Source: Desulfosoma sp.
GTDB lineage: Bacteria; Desulfobacterota; Syntrophobacteria; Syntrophobacterales; DSM-9756
Direction of reading: 5' to 3'
Assembly: GCA_037481875.1 (NCBI GenBank)
Contig: JBBFKY010000006.1
Location: 1 to 64,000 of the forward strand
DNA: 64,000 bases
The notes below the pieces were generated by a model that was given only the letters and a program-made list of their open reading frames with translations, ran no database searches and had not been told where the DNA came from. Below are positions 29,923 to 38,541 of the stretch, piece after piece. How positions within the stretch are numbered: the first letter of the stretch is position 1; every line of letters begins with the position of its first letter. The translations under genes were made by a program, and so were the position numbers.

Positions 29923-31929
29923 ATGTTGGAAAACCTTTCCCTGGAGTCTTTTTTCGCCCCGAGCGGCGTGCTTTCCAAAGCGTTGCCTCGCTATGAATCC
30001 AGACCCAGCCAGGTGGCTATGGCAGAAGCCGTATGGCAAAGCTTTATGGAGGGTGTTCCTTTGGTGGTGGAAGCCGGGACCGGTACCGGTAAAACCTTTG
30101 CGTACCTTATTCCGGCGCTTTTGAGCGGCCGCAAAACCGTGGTTTCCACAGCCACTAAATCTCTTCAAGACCAGATTTTGGACAAAGATGTTCCTCTTCT
30201 AAAGCGGCATTTTTTCCCAAAAGCCCGTGTGTGTTCCCTCAAAGGCCGCAAGAACTATCTGTGCCTTCGTCGGTTCAAAGAATTTGCTTACCAGCCGTCC
30301 TTTTTGAATCCTCAAGAAGCCAGCCTGTTCGGGGCCTTGCACCAATGGGCGGCTCAAACCAAAACCGGTGATCGCTCCGAACTGGATTGGCTTCCGGATC
30401 ATTACCAAGCCTGGAACGAGATCACTTCAGGAGGGGAACAGTGCCTGAATCAGCAATGCCCTCATTACGCACAGTGCTTCGTTCAAAAAAGCCGGATGCA
30501 AGCGGCCAAAGCCGACCTTCTCATTGTCAACCATCACCTGTTTTTCGCCATGATGAACCTCGAAGAACGCGGTTCCGTGGATTTGCTCTCATCGTTTTCC
30601 GCTGTGATTTTTGATGAAGCCCATCATGTGGAAGATGTGGCTGCATTGTTTTTTGGACATGAATTTTCCAGCTGGACTATCACGGAATTCACTCGAGATC
30701 TCCTTCGAGCCGCCGCACATTCTAAAATCTCCACACAGCTTCGAAAGGAGGTCGCCTCGGCATGTGAGAGGCTCGCGCACCACACTAAGGAAATCGCCAA
30801 AAGCCTGAGTTCCGTCGCCACAAACCTCAATGTCCGACAGAGCCTCAATCTCTCCGATTCCAAGTCCGCTTTTCCAAAAAGTGCGGGGGCTCTTCGGGAT
30901 GCTTTGGAAAATCTTGTCCCTCTGGTCCAGCAGCCAGCCAATGCATCCCCCCTTTGGGCTTCTCTTGAATCGAGGTGCACGGCTCTAGCATGGAAACTGG
31001 GTCAATTCCTCACTCAGGAAGATCCCGGCCTTGTTTACTGGTTTGAAATCTACGGTCATGTCTCAGGGTTCACCTTGCGGGCCACACCCTTGGAGGTGGC
31101 CCCCCTTCTCTTTGAAAAGGTTTTTAGCCAAAAGAAAAACGTCGTGCTGACCTCCGCGACACTGGCGACCGTGGAAAACCAACATCCCAACTTTCGCTAC
31201 GCTCGGGAACGTTTGGGGGTTCCTGAAGAGGCCCGCGAGCTTTTCGCACCATCTCCCTTTGACTTTGAAAACCAGGCGGCACTTTACATTCCCAAACCGT
31301 TTCCTTTGCCTCATGAAGACCGCTTTTGCCAGGCTATGGCCGAAGAAGCTCTTAAAATTCTGCAAAAAACACAGGGTCGTGCTCTTTTTCTGTTTACCAG
31401 CTACCGAAACATGCATGATACACACGACCTTCTTGTGGACCGAATCCCTTTCACGCTTTTGTGCCAAGGAGAAAGACCCAAGAGAAAACTGCTTTCTCAG
31501 TTCATAGAGGATACCCACTCGGTTCTCTTGGCAACCTATTCCTTTTGGGAAGGAATCGACGTGCCAGGGCCTAGTCTCAGCTGCGTTCTGATCGACAAGC
31601 TTCCCTTTGAGGCTCCGAACGACCCTATCACTGCATCAAGGGTGGAACGCCTTACCCTAGCCGGTCACAATGCATTCTATCGCTACCAGGTTCCTCGAGC
31701 CGTGCTGCAGCTTAAACAGGGCTTCGGCCGTCTTATTCGAACTCGGCGTGACAAAGGTATTCTGGTTCTCTTTGACACGAGAATTTTAAACAAACCGTAC
31801 GGGCGCATCTTTCTGGATAGTCTTCCTGCCATGCCTCTTGTCCATCGACTCGATGCCATTCCAGAGCGTCTTCTGTCCCTGGAGGATGCCAATGAGGCCA
31901 CCTTTCGCCCTTCATCCTTGCCGTTTTGA
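29923..31929 (+). CDS. dinG: DinG/XPD-family ATP-dependent DNA helicase
   Basis: 5'-3' superfamily 2 helicase of the XPD/DinG group. Walker A GTGTGKT is at 52-58 and the DEAH box at 231-234. Four cysteines (114, 174, 179, 185) lie between motifs I and II, as needed for the [4Fe-4S] cluster. C-terminal motifs include SFWEGIDVPG and QGFGRLIRTRRD. The start chosen is ATG 29923; an in-frame TTG at 29899 would overlap the PBP1A gene. 668 residues. Confidence 0.9.
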   Translation: MLENLSLESFFAPSGVLSKALPRYESRPSQVAMAEAVWQSFMEGVPLVVEAGTGTGKTFAYLIPALLSGRKTVVSTATKSLQDQILDKDVPLLKRHFFPKARVCSLKGRKNYLCLRRFKEFAYQPSFLNPQEASLFGALHQWAAQTKTGDRSELDWLPDHYQAWNEITSGGEQCLNQQCPHYAQCFVQKSRMQAAKADLLIVNHHLFFAMMNLEERGSVDLLSSFSAVIFDEAHHVEDVAALFFGHEFSSWTITEFTRDLLRAAAHSKISTQLRKEVASACERLAHHTKEIAKSLSSVATNLNVRQSLNLSDSKSAFPKSAGALRDALENLVPLVQQPANASPLWASLESRCTALAWKLGQFLTQEDPGLVYWFEIYGHVSGFTLRATPLEVAPLLFEKVFSQKKNVVLTSATLATVENQHPNFRYARERLGVPEEARELFAPSPFDFENQAALYIPKPFPLPHEDRFCQAMAEEALKILQKTQGRALFLFTSYRNMHDTHDLLVDRIPFTLLCQGERPKRKLLSQFIEDTHSVLLATYSFWEGIDVPGPSLSCVLIDKLPFEAPNDPITASRVERLTLAGHNAFYRYQVPRAVLQLKQGFGRLIRTRRDKGILVLFDTRILNKPYGRIFLDSLPAMPLVHRLDAIPERLLSLEDANEATFRPSSLPF

Positions 31930-32237
31930 ACTGTTTATCCGGAAGCCCTTTTCTGAAGGGATTTGTCCATGGGATCGTGGGCGCCCAGCCCCCACAATGA
32001 GCGGCCAAGAGGCGTCTCCAAGAAAAGACACAGTTACAGGTTTGTCAGGGGCGAGGCGGCGCCTCGCCCCCTACCTTGGAATGGCATTAAAGACCTTGGT
32101 ATGGCGAGTTCTCGAACACGCTCCTACCGCCTATCCTTGCCACTGAGTATTGGTTATACTTTTGTCAAAAGCCTTACCGAAGACGCCAGAAACAATTCGG
32201 CTCTCAGGTATGCATTGGGTGGAAAGGAGGGGATCTT
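31930..32237. other. Intergenic stretch with a GC-rich hairpin
   Basis: No gene is apparent in these 308 bases. The stretch contains a perfect ten-base inverted repeat, GGGGCGAGGC / GCCTCGCCCC, with a three-base loop at 32048-32070. No U tract follows, so it is not a standard terminator. The universal stress protein gene begins at the end with AAAGGAGGGG as its ribosome site. Confidence 0.5.
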
Positions 32238-33209
32238 ATGGCGGCTTACAATCACAGATGTTTCCTTCTGGCCGTGGACGCATCGGAGCGCTGTTTTGGA
32301 GCGGCCAAGCGCTTCGGCCAATTTTTCAAGGATCGAAGGGATTGTCATTGGACGATTCTCCACTGCGTCCAACAGCACCTCATGTTGTATCCGGGCGAAC
32401 TCTGGGATGCCGAAACTTCCCTACGGATTGCCAAAACAACTCAGGAAAAGATTTGTCAAAGCATCACCAATCGGTACCGAGAAGCCTTTGTGGAACTCGG
32501 GTTTGACGAGGCGAACATTGAGACTCTGTGCCGACTGGACACTTGGGATCCAGCCCAGGAAATCATCAAAGTGGCGGGAGAGAGAAAATTTTCGTCGATC
32601 GCGGTCGGTCGTCGAGGCTTGTCCCCTGCTGAAAACATTCTTATCGGAAGCGTCTCTTCCCGCGTAGTACACTATGAAGAACACCGAACGATTTGGATTA
32701 TGGACCCGGATGCCCCTTCCACAGGCCATGTACTGATCGCTGTAGAATCGCATCCTGAATGCCGAGCCTTGACTTATTACGTCGGCGAGTGGATCGCTCC
32801 CATACCCAATAAGCGTTACACCTTCTTGCACATTCTGCCGCCTGTTCCGCCAGCTCTTTGGGATGACGGGCATATTTTGGATGAGCAAGAGCGGGCGGCA
32901 CGGCTAACATGGAAACGTCATTGGGAGGAAGAAAGACGGGGTCAGGTGGATCAATTCATGGATGAAGCTCGAGAGGTTTTGCGTTCGCAGGGTATTTCGG
33001 AAAACGCTATTGAGTGCCGTGTCGTTCCTTTGCAAAAAGGTGTGGCCCGCGATCTGCTCGCCCATATCGACAGCGGCCAATATGAAGTCGTGGTGATGGG
33101 CAAACGTAGTCTTCGCGAGAAAAAACCCTTTCTTGTGGGCAGCCACGCCAACAAGGTGCTTCAGCATGCTCGAGGGGTGCATCTTTCCCTTGTGGGCAGG
33201 GCGTGCTGA
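32238..33209 (+). CDS. Universal stress protein with two UspA domains
   Basis: Tandem UspA-type protein of 323 residues. The first domain (about 5-150) ends in an ATP-binding-type motif with VGRRGLSPAENILIGSVS, matching Gx2Gx9G(S/T). The second (about 165-320) ends in MGKRSLREKKPFLVGSHA, where the second glycine is replaced by serine, so nucleotide binding there is less certain. An AAAGGAGGGG ribosome site precedes the start. Its role in stress survival is inferred from the family alone. Confidence 0.85.
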   Translation: MAAYNHRCFLLAVDASERCFGAAKRFGQFFKDRRDCHWTILHCVQQHLMLYPGELWDAETSLRIAKTTQEKICQSITNRYREAFVELGFDEANIETLCRLDTWDPAQEIIKVAGERKFSSIAVGRRGLSPAENILIGSVSSRVVHYEEHRTIWIMDPDAPSTGHVLIAVESHPECRALTYYVGEWIAPIPNKRYTFLHILPPVPPALWDDGHILDEQERAARLTWKRHWEEERRGQVDQFMDEAREVLRSQGISENAIECRVVPLQKGVARDLLAHIDSGQYEVVVMGKRSLREKKPFLVGSHANKVLQHARGVHLSLVGRAC

Positions 33210-33293
33210 AGGCTTTAGGATCGGTCCTTGACAAGAAGGCTTCAGTGCTCATAATGCCCGAGACTGCGCATGCTTACTAAGGAGGGGATCGTC

Positions 33294-33737
33294 GTGAATC
33301 ATCGTATGTTCCGCTGGTTGCTCAATCTCTATCCACCCTATCTTGGAGCCGGCGTCCGTGTGCGACGTGTTTCACAGGATTTTCGAGAAATCTTTGTGGA
33401 AATGCCGCTTCGGTTTTTCAATCGCAATTACGTGGGCACGCATTTCGGCGGCAGCCTTTATGCCATGGTCGATCCTTTTTACATGCTCATGCTCATGAAA
33501 AACCTTGGTCCCAACTACATCGTGTGGGACAAAGCCGCCACCATCGATTTTGTCAAACCCGGCCGAGGAACCGTGCGAGCGCATTTTAAGCTTGAGGAAA
33601 AGGTTTTGGAAGAAATAAAAGAAAAAGTCAAAGATGGTGGAAAGTATCAACCCACCTTTACGGTCCAGGTTTTGGACAGCCAAGGCGATGTGGTGGCTCG
33701 TGTGGAAAAAGTTCTGTATGTGAGAAAAAAAACCTAA
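33294..33737 (+). CDS. DUF4442 hotdog-fold protein, probable acyl-CoA thioesterase
   Basis: A protein of 147 residues with the single hotdog fold of the DUF4442/YiiD-C group. The conserved stretch [24 protein letters not shown] corresponds to the hot-dog helix. The GTG at 33294 is chosen as start because AAGGAGG lies eight bases upstream; an ATG at 33270 would include the ribosome site in the coding region. A thioesterase activity is inferred from fold only. It lies upstream of a CoA-transferase pair in the same direction. Confidence 0.75.
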   Translation: MNHRMFRWLLNLYPPYLGAGVRVRRVSQDFREIFVEMPLRFFNRNYVGTHFGGSLYAMVDPFYMLMLMKNLGPNYIVWDKAATIDFVKPGRGTVRAHFKLEEKVLEEIKEKVKDGGKYQPTFTVQVLDSQGDVVARVEKVLYVRKKT

Positions 33738-33926
33738 GGCTCGAAGGACCTGTGGGAGGGAAGGGCCCCTCGAACCGCCGGTCCTCCGCAGCGTGCATCA
33801 AGGAAAGGAGGGGACAAGCGTCGGTTTTGGTTTCAAGCAGATTTTCTTGTGAATGCGGCCGTTCGTTTTCTCATCGGGACAAGTCTTCCGTGCGACAGCT
33901 CATGCTCAATCTGGAGTGGAAAATCC

Positions 33927-34904
33927 ATGACAAGCAGAACCAAAAGGATTCGTCTCAGCGAAGCCGCCGAAATCATCAAAGACGGCACACTTCTGACCTT
34001 TTCCGGCTTCACCATTTGGCGTCGCCCTTGCGCGCTGGTCTATGAACTCATTCGCCAAAAACGTCGACATCTCCATTTGATCGAGGTCAATAGCGGCCCG
34101 CACTCGGAGTTTCTTATCGGTGCAGGGTGCGTGGATGTGTGGGAATCCTGCTGGATCGGCCACGAGATTTACGGTAAGTACGGAGCCAACCTTGCTAGGC
34201 GGGTTCGTCAAAAGGAAATTATTTACGAAGATTACAGTCATGCCGAAATGACCTTTCGATTTCAGGCCGCCGCTGCCGGCATGCCCTTCATGGCTACCCA
34301 AACTTCCCTCGGGACCGACATTCATAATCCCGACTATGACATGCTGGGACGAGCCGGTCTGAGAAACGGTAAAAATCCCAAGATTCCCCGTCAGAAATAC
34401 CATGTGATCGACGATCCCTTTTTTGGTGACGGCCAACAAATCTTGGTTCCTGCAGCCAAAGTGGACGTGGCCGTCCTGGCTGTTCAACAAGTGGGAGATG
34501 AAGGCACGGTGCGCATTGCAGGTCAATTCTTTACGGACCCTGAAGTGGCCCGTGCGGCGGACGTTACCATTGCCATCGCCGAAGAAATCGTCCCCGAAGA
34601 GTACCTGCGTCATGAATCTCATCTCAACAAGATTCCCAGCTTTCAGGTGGACTACATCGTGGAATGCCCTTGGTGTGCTCATCCAACAGGTATGTTTCGC
34701 TTCTACGATGTGGACGGAGAGTTTTTGCGCAACTTTTACGTGCAGACACGAAGCCAGGAAGGGTTCAACGAATTTGCCAAGGAGTGGATCTTTGGCATGA
34801 ACCACGACGGCTACCTGAACAAACTCGGGGTGCCTCGACTCGCCCGCCTGAAAGCCAATACGGTTCTCAACTACAGCACACGCGTTGAACGGGGACGAAA
34901 GTAA
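33927..34904 (+). CDS. CoA-transferase family I, subunit A (glutaconate-type)
   Basis: Alpha subunit of a two-subunit class I CoA-transferase, 325 residues. Family features include LSEAAEIIKDGTLLTFSGF at the N-terminus, AAAAGMPFMATQTSLGTD in the middle and VDVAVLAVQQVGDEGTVRI, all seen in glutaconate CoA-transferase-like subunits. The start at 33927 has GGAGTGG upstream; a GTG at 33849 lacks one. It precedes the beta subunit by 13 bases. The acyl substrate cannot be told from sequence; such pairs also occur in steroid, aromatic and short-chain acid pathways. Confidence 0.85.
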   Translation: MTSRTKRIRLSEAAEIIKDGTLLTFSGFTIWRRPCALVYELIRQKRRHLHLIEVNSGPHSEFLIGAGCVDVWESCWIGHEIYGKYGANLARRVRQKEIIYEDYSHAEMTFRFQAAAAGMPFMATQTSLGTDIHNPDYDMLGRAGLRNGKNPKIPRQKYHVIDDPFFGDGQQILVPAAKVDVAVLAVQQVGDEGTVRIAGQFFTDPEVARAADVTIAIAEEIVPEEYLRHESHLNKIPSFQVDYIVECPWCAHPTGMFRFYDVDGEFLRNFYVQTRSQEGFNEFAKEWIFGMNHDGYLNKLGVPRLARLKANTVLNYSTRVERGRK

Positions 34905-34917
34905 GGGGGAATCTGCT

Positions 34918-35745
34918 ATGAAAGATATGAAGCAGCTGGCCCAGCCCGGCGAATATACCCTTGGGGATCTTATGACTGTGGCTGCGGCACGGGAAGTCAA
35001 AGACAACGAAGTGGTTTTCGCCGGCACCGGCATGCCCATGATCGCTATTATGCTGGCCCAAAGAACCCATGCTCCGCGTCTTAAGCTTATTTTCGAAGCC
35101 GGGACTTTAGACGGCCGTCCCAAAGAATTGCCCACGTCGGTGGGAGACCCACGGTGTGAGGTGGGAGCCTCCGTGGCTTCGGGTCTCTATGAAGCTTTCA
35201 GTATCGCCCAGAGGGGCTACGTGGATCTGGGTTTTTTAGGCGGCGCCGAAATCGATGAGTATGGGAACGTCAACACCACCGCCATCGGCGATTATTTGAA
35301 TCCGCTGCTTCGGCTCACAGGAAGCGGTGGCAATCCCGACATCAACTCTTTCGCGAAACGCACCGTCTATATCATGGTGCATGAAAAACGGCGCTTTCCC
35401 AAGAAGGTAAGCTACATCACCAGTCCAGGATGGCGTGTCAAGAAGTGGCCCTCCGGTGAATGGGTGCATCGCCGGGAACTCTACGGTGCGGCCTTTCGAG
35501 GCGGACCCAGTGCGGTCATCAGCACGGCCGGCGTTTTTCGCTTTGATGAACAAACAGGCCGCATGTACCTTGATACTTACCATCCAGGCATGAGCCCCGA
35601 AAAGATACAGGAAATGTGCGAGTTTGACCTGGACATTTCCCGTGTGAACGGAGAAACGGTGCCCCCGACTTACGAAGAAATTCATCTTATTCACAACGTT
35701 TTGGATCCCGAAGAAATTTTTTTGGCTAAACCTCGAAAGGATTGA
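34918..35745 (+). CDS. CoA-transferase family I, subunit B (glutaconate-type)
   Basis: Beta subunit partner of the preceding gene, 275 residues. The N-terminal part (VVFAGTGMPMIAIMLAQ) matches the family. A glutamate in IFEAG, near residue 60, sits where the catalytic Glu of glutaconate CoA-transferase forms the CoA thioester, so the enzyme is probably active as a transferase. The C-terminus contains GVFRFDE and TYHPGMS typical of the B chain. AAGGGGGA precedes the start. A strong terminator follows 38 bases after the stop. Confidence 0.85.
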   Translation: MKDMKQLAQPGEYTLGDLMTVAAAREVKDNEVVFAGTGMPMIAIMLAQRTHAPRLKLIFEAGTLDGRPKELPTSVGDPRCEVGASVASGLYEAFSIAQRGYVDLGFLGGAEIDEYGNVNTTAIGDYLNPLLRLTGSGGNPDINSFAKRTVYIMVHEKRRFPKKVSYITSPGWRVKKWPSGEWVHRRELYGAAFRGGPSAVISTAGVFRFDEQTGRMYLDTYHPGMSPEKIQEMCEFDLDISRVNGETVPPTYEEIHLIHNVLDPEEIFLAKPRKD

Positions 35746-36118
35746 TCCTTTCAGGTACAAAAGTACATGGACTCGAAACAGAAAGAGCTTTCCTTCGGCC
35801 CGATCCGGCCGGGAAAGCTCTTGCTTTTTAGCAGCCTCACTTTCGGCTTTCCGACAATAAGGGCAGTCGAGGTTTTCCTGAAAACGCTGGTCTTTGGCAC
35901 GCTCACTCTTCAGGCCGGACGTCGGCGCTTCCATGAAAAAAATCGGTTTTCGGACATGCTTGCGGCCGAAAAACTTCCTTTGCCCTAAGATTCCCTCCAT
36001 GACAAAATCCAGTCTGTAAGAACGGCCGCTTGAAAAAAGATCATAGGTAGCGCTGCACCCCCTTGAAGGAAGTATGACGCACCCCACAGAGTCGGTGTTT
36101 GAGGAAAGGGGAAAAACC
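35746..36118. other. Intergenic stretch between the CoA-transferase and glycosyltransferase genes
   Basis: Apart from the terminator at 35783-35829 I see no supported gene. Open frames exist on both strands but have no ribosome site and no recognisable domain. One minus-strand frame contains an isolated CPYC pair but reads on through the terminator and antisense to the CoA-transferase. Confidence 0.5.
35783..35829 (+). terminator. Strong rho-independent terminator
   Basis: An eleven-base perfect stem (AAGAGCTTTCC / GGAAAGCTCTT) is continued inwards by CGGCC/GGCCG and followed by GCTTTTT. It ends the transcript of the CoA-transferase genes. Confidence 0.9.
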
Positions 36119-37033
36119 ATGAGGATCGCCTACCTGATTGTGGCCTACAACAATCCACGACATTTTCCACGTCTTATCAGGGCCCTTGATAGGCCCAACT
36201 GCGCCTTTTTCGTGCACATCGACAAGAAATATGACATTAGCCCTTACAAGGCGGTTTCAAAATCCGATGTCATCTTTTCTCAAAAGCGTGTCCCCGTCTA
36301 TTGGGGAGATTTCAGCACCGTGGAAGCCATTTTGATCGTCCTTCAAGAAGCTTTGGAAAACCCGCAAGGATTCCAAAGGTTCGTGCTACTGAGCGGCTCC
36401 GATTATCCTATCCGTTCGGCTCAGTGGATCGAACAATTCTTTGAAAAACACCCGGATACCGAATACATGAATCTTGTGCCCATGCCTTCCAAATCCCTTG
36501 GAAAACCTTTGACCCGTCTCACTTATTATCGGCCGAAACCAACCACTCCGTCCTGGATTCTCTTTGCAGCCAAAGCACTCATGAAGCTCGGCCTATGGCC
36601 GCGACGCAATTACAGAAAAGTTCTTGGAAATTTTCAGCCTTACGGAGGGTCCATGTTTTGGGCTTTGACCCGTGAAGCCGCGCAGTATCTTGTGGATTTT
36701 TTGAATCGACGCCCGGATTTCTTTGAATTTTATAGACACACCTATTGTCCGGACGAGATGATGTTACAGACCATTCTTGGTAATTCTCCCTTCGCCGCAC
36801 GGACCCAAAGGAACCTTACCTATGCCGATTGGAGTGCCCGTGGTCGCAGCCCGGAATGGATACAGAGGAAACATCTGGAATTTTTCAGGTCCACGACACG
36901 GTTTCCAGACGATGATCCCTATGGGCCCGGAGAGATTCTTTTTGCACGCAAGTTTTCCGAGAATGCCGACGATTTGGTTCGAGAATTGGATCAAATCATC
37001 GTCGAAAGGGAAGCCTTGGAGGCAAAGGCGTGA
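36119..37033 (+). CDS. GT14-type (core-2/I-branching) N-acetylglucosaminyltransferase-like protein
   Basis: Similar to beta-1,6-N-acetylglucosaminyltransferases of family GT14. It begins MRIAYLIVAYNNPRHF and contains FVHIDKKYD, VYWGDFSTVEA, LLSGSDYPI and the C-terminal CPDEMMLQTIL, all typical of the family. It has 304 residues and no membrane segment, so a cytoplasmic role in surface glycan synthesis is likely. The start at 36119 has AGGAAAGGGG upstream; an ATG at 36074 is less well placed. It is a solitary gene after a strong terminator. Confidence 0.85.
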   Translation: MRIAYLIVAYNNPRHFPRLIRALDRPNCAFFVHIDKKYDISPYKAVSKSDVIFSQKRVPVYWGDFSTVEAILIVLQEALENPQGFQRFVLLSGSDYPIRSAQWIEQFFEKHPDTEYMNLVPMPSKSLGKPLTRLTYYRPKPTTPSWILFAAKALMKLGLWPRRNYRKVLGNFQPYGGSMFWALTREAAQYLVDFLNRRPDFFEFYRHTYCPDEMMLQTILGNSPFAARTQRNLTYADWSARGRSPEWIQRKHLEFFRSTTRFPDDDPYGPGEILFARKFSENADDLVRELDQIIVEREALEAKA

Positions 37034-37039
37034 ACCCTT

Positions 37040-37130
37040 GTGAGGGAAAGAGTCGTCGGGGAGGAAAACGCGGCGGGGGAAGGAGGCCTTCGGGTCTCTC
37101 CCCCTTCCTCGACTTACAAGCACCACTTAC
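37040..37130. terminator. Possible terminator region between convergent genes
   Basis: A GC-rich hairpin can form between GGGGGAAGGAGGCC and GGTCTCTCCCCC with a TTCG loop, between the glycosyltransferase and rubrerythrin genes, which converge. No clear U tract is present, so efficiency is uncertain. Confidence 0.35.
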
Positions 37131-37195
37131 CCGCCGGCTCATAAAGCTCGGCCCTTTGCGACTCTATGGAGTCACATCGTTTCGGGCCTGTTTGC

Positions 37196-37690
37196 CTATT
37201 CCACTTTGAAAAAGTTTTTCTTGTTGGCACCGCAGACGGGGCATCGTTCCGGAGGCTCATCAGCGATGGTGTAACCGCAGATGCGGCAGACAAACCAGTC
37301 CTTGACCGGAAAATTTTCAGGATCCTTCAAAGCATCTTCGTAAAGCTGCGCATGTATTTTCTCCACCTCGTTGGCATAGGTGAAACTGATCTCAGCTTGG
37401 CGCTCTCCCTCGGCCTTGGCGTCTTCGATCATTTGAGGGTACATGCTCTTGAACTCGTGGGTTTCCCCGGCGATGGCCTCTTGCAGGTTCTCCCGTGTGC
37501 TTCGAATGCCTTTGAGAACCCGCAGATGTTTATGGGCATGCACGGTTTCGGCGGCAGCCGCCGCTTCAAAGAGCTTGGCTACTCCCGGGTAACCTTCTTC
37601 TCGAGCCTTTTCAGCAAAGGCTAAATACTTGCGGTTGGCCTGGGATTCGCCGGCGAAAGCTTCCTTGAGATGCTTTTCGGTTTTGGACAT
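37196..37690 (-). CDS. rbr: Rubrerythrin
   Basis: Non-haem iron peroxidase that removes hydrogen peroxide in anaerobes. The N-terminal ferritin-like domain carries the diiron ligands in ExxH motifs (Glu48-His51 and Glu110-His113). The C-terminal rubredoxin-like domain binds one iron through Cys135, Cys138, Cys150 and Cys153. The 164-residue form begins at 37690, after AAGGAGG. It is transcribed from its own promoter about 80 bases upstream. Confidence 0.95.
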   Translation of the reverse strand: MSKTEKHLKEAFAGESQANRKYLAFAEKAREEGYPGVAKLFEAAAAAETVHAHKHLRVLKGIRSTRENLQEAIAGETHEFKSMYPQMIEDAKAEGERQAEISFTYANEVEKIHAQLYEDALKDPENFPVKDWFVCRICGYTIADEPPERCPVCGANKKNFFKVE

Positions 37691-37769
37691 TTGGGCCTCC
37701 TTCTGGCGTTTTGAGTGAATCAAGCGTTTTAATGTGTGCCTTCATAGGGTTCAAAGATCAACATGCTTA

Positions 37770-37798
37770 AAGTTAGGAACCCCCCCATACCCTGTCAA
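37770..37798 (-). promoter_or_regulatory. Rubrerythrin promoter
   Basis: The minus strand shows TTGACA, a 17-base spacer containing a run of G, and TAACTT. It lies 80 bases upstream of the rubrerythrin start. The -35 is perfect and the -10 moderate. Confidence 0.5.
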
Positions 37799-37907
37799 TG
37801 TGCAGCAAGTTGCGAAAAAACGGGCAAGCATCTCAGTGTTTTCAGCAGCCGAAAAACCTTATAACATTCGTGGTGCCACCGAGTGCGGGCTCAGGCGGTG
37901 CGAGCTT

Positions 37908-37927
37908 TCTTGACAGGGCCGTCAAGA
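37908..37927. promoter_or_regulatory. Inverted repeat, possible operator
   Basis: Seven-base arms TCTTGAC and GTCAAGA flank six bases. One arm contains a TTGACA -35-like hexamer for the plus strand. No regulator can be named. Confidence 0.35.
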
Positions 37928-38111
37928 TTTGAAAAGATCTTAGTGTTCCTCTTCCAGCGCTGAAGTCTCGCCATATTCGTATGAACGCTCATTCCAGCAG
38001 CTTTGTCTTGTGACATCGTTTTCTCATGGTGCGTTGGTGCAGCGTCTTTTGCAGTGAAAAACGCTGCCTGAAGAAGAAAACCTTCATGTCCACAAAGGGG
38101 AGGAAAGATTC

Positions 38112-38522
38112 ATGGGCAAAGATCTGACTGTGGGAATGAAGAGGGAACTAACTTTGAAAACGCGCCCGGAACACTCCGCGCAACGTTTCTTTCACAACTT
38201 GCCGGATGTTTTCGCTACGCCGTTTTTGGGAGGTTTGATGGAACAAGTCTGCGCCGAATTGATCGATGAACATCTAGAACCTGGCATGCAGTCGGTGGGC
38301 ATGTCCATGAATCTCAAGCACCTGGCTCCTACCCCTTTGGGCATGGAGGTCAAGGTGGTGGCCGAGATCACGGCCATTGAAGGCCGAAAAGTGATTTTTA
38401 GTTTAGAAGCCTTTGACGAAGTGGAAAAAATTGGAGAAGCAACCCACGAAAGATTCATCATCAAGGCCGATAAGTTCAACGTTCGAGTCCAGGAAAAAGC
38501 CCAGAAGATTTCCTCCTCATGA
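38112..38522 (+). CDS. Hotdog thioesterase, FlK (fluoroacetyl-CoA thioesterase)-like
   Basis: A protein of 136 residues with the hotdog fold of the FlK group. Thr36, Glu44 and His70 have exactly the spacing (8 and 26 residues) of the FlK triad Thr42/Glu50/His76, in TPFLGGLME and NLKHLAPTPLG. This supports thioesterase activity, but most family members are not specific for fluoroacetyl-CoA and the substrate here is unknown. The start has GGGGAGGAAAG upstream. It is 19 bases before an ADP-forming acyl-CoA synthetase gene, so the two probably form an operon. Confidence 0.8.
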   Translation: MGKDLTVGMKRELTLKTRPEHSAQRFFHNLPDVFATPFLGGLMEQVCAELIDEHLEPGMQSVGMSMNLKHLAPTPLGMEVKVVAEITAIEGRKVIFSLEAFDEVEKIGEATHERFIIKADKFNVRVQEKAQKISSS

Positions 38523-38541
38523 ACAAAAAACGGAGGGCGCC

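Larger units (their letters stand above)
37691..38111. other. Divergent regulatory region between rubrerythrin and the FlK-like gene
   Basis: No gene is seen in 421 bases. The stretch holds the rubrerythrin promoter on the minus strand and the inverted repeat TCTTGAC-N6-GTCAAGA at 37908-37927. The repeat overlaps a TTGACA on the plus strand, so it may be an operator on a promoter for the rightward genes. Confidence 0.5.

Noticed and set aside
31963-32667. Plus-strand frame overlapping the start of the universal stress gene
   Set aside because: It overlaps a gene with a clear ribosome site and domain match in another frame; its composition is not protein-like.
33849-33926. N-terminal extension of CoA-transferase subunit A
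   Set aside because: The GTG at 33849 lacks a ribosome site and the extra residues do not resemble the family, whose N-terminus begins at 33927.
35236-36120. Minus-strand frame with a CPYC pair between the CoA-transferase and glycosyltransferase genes
   Set aside because: It continues through a strong terminator and antisense to the CoA-transferase B gene, and has no family resemblance.
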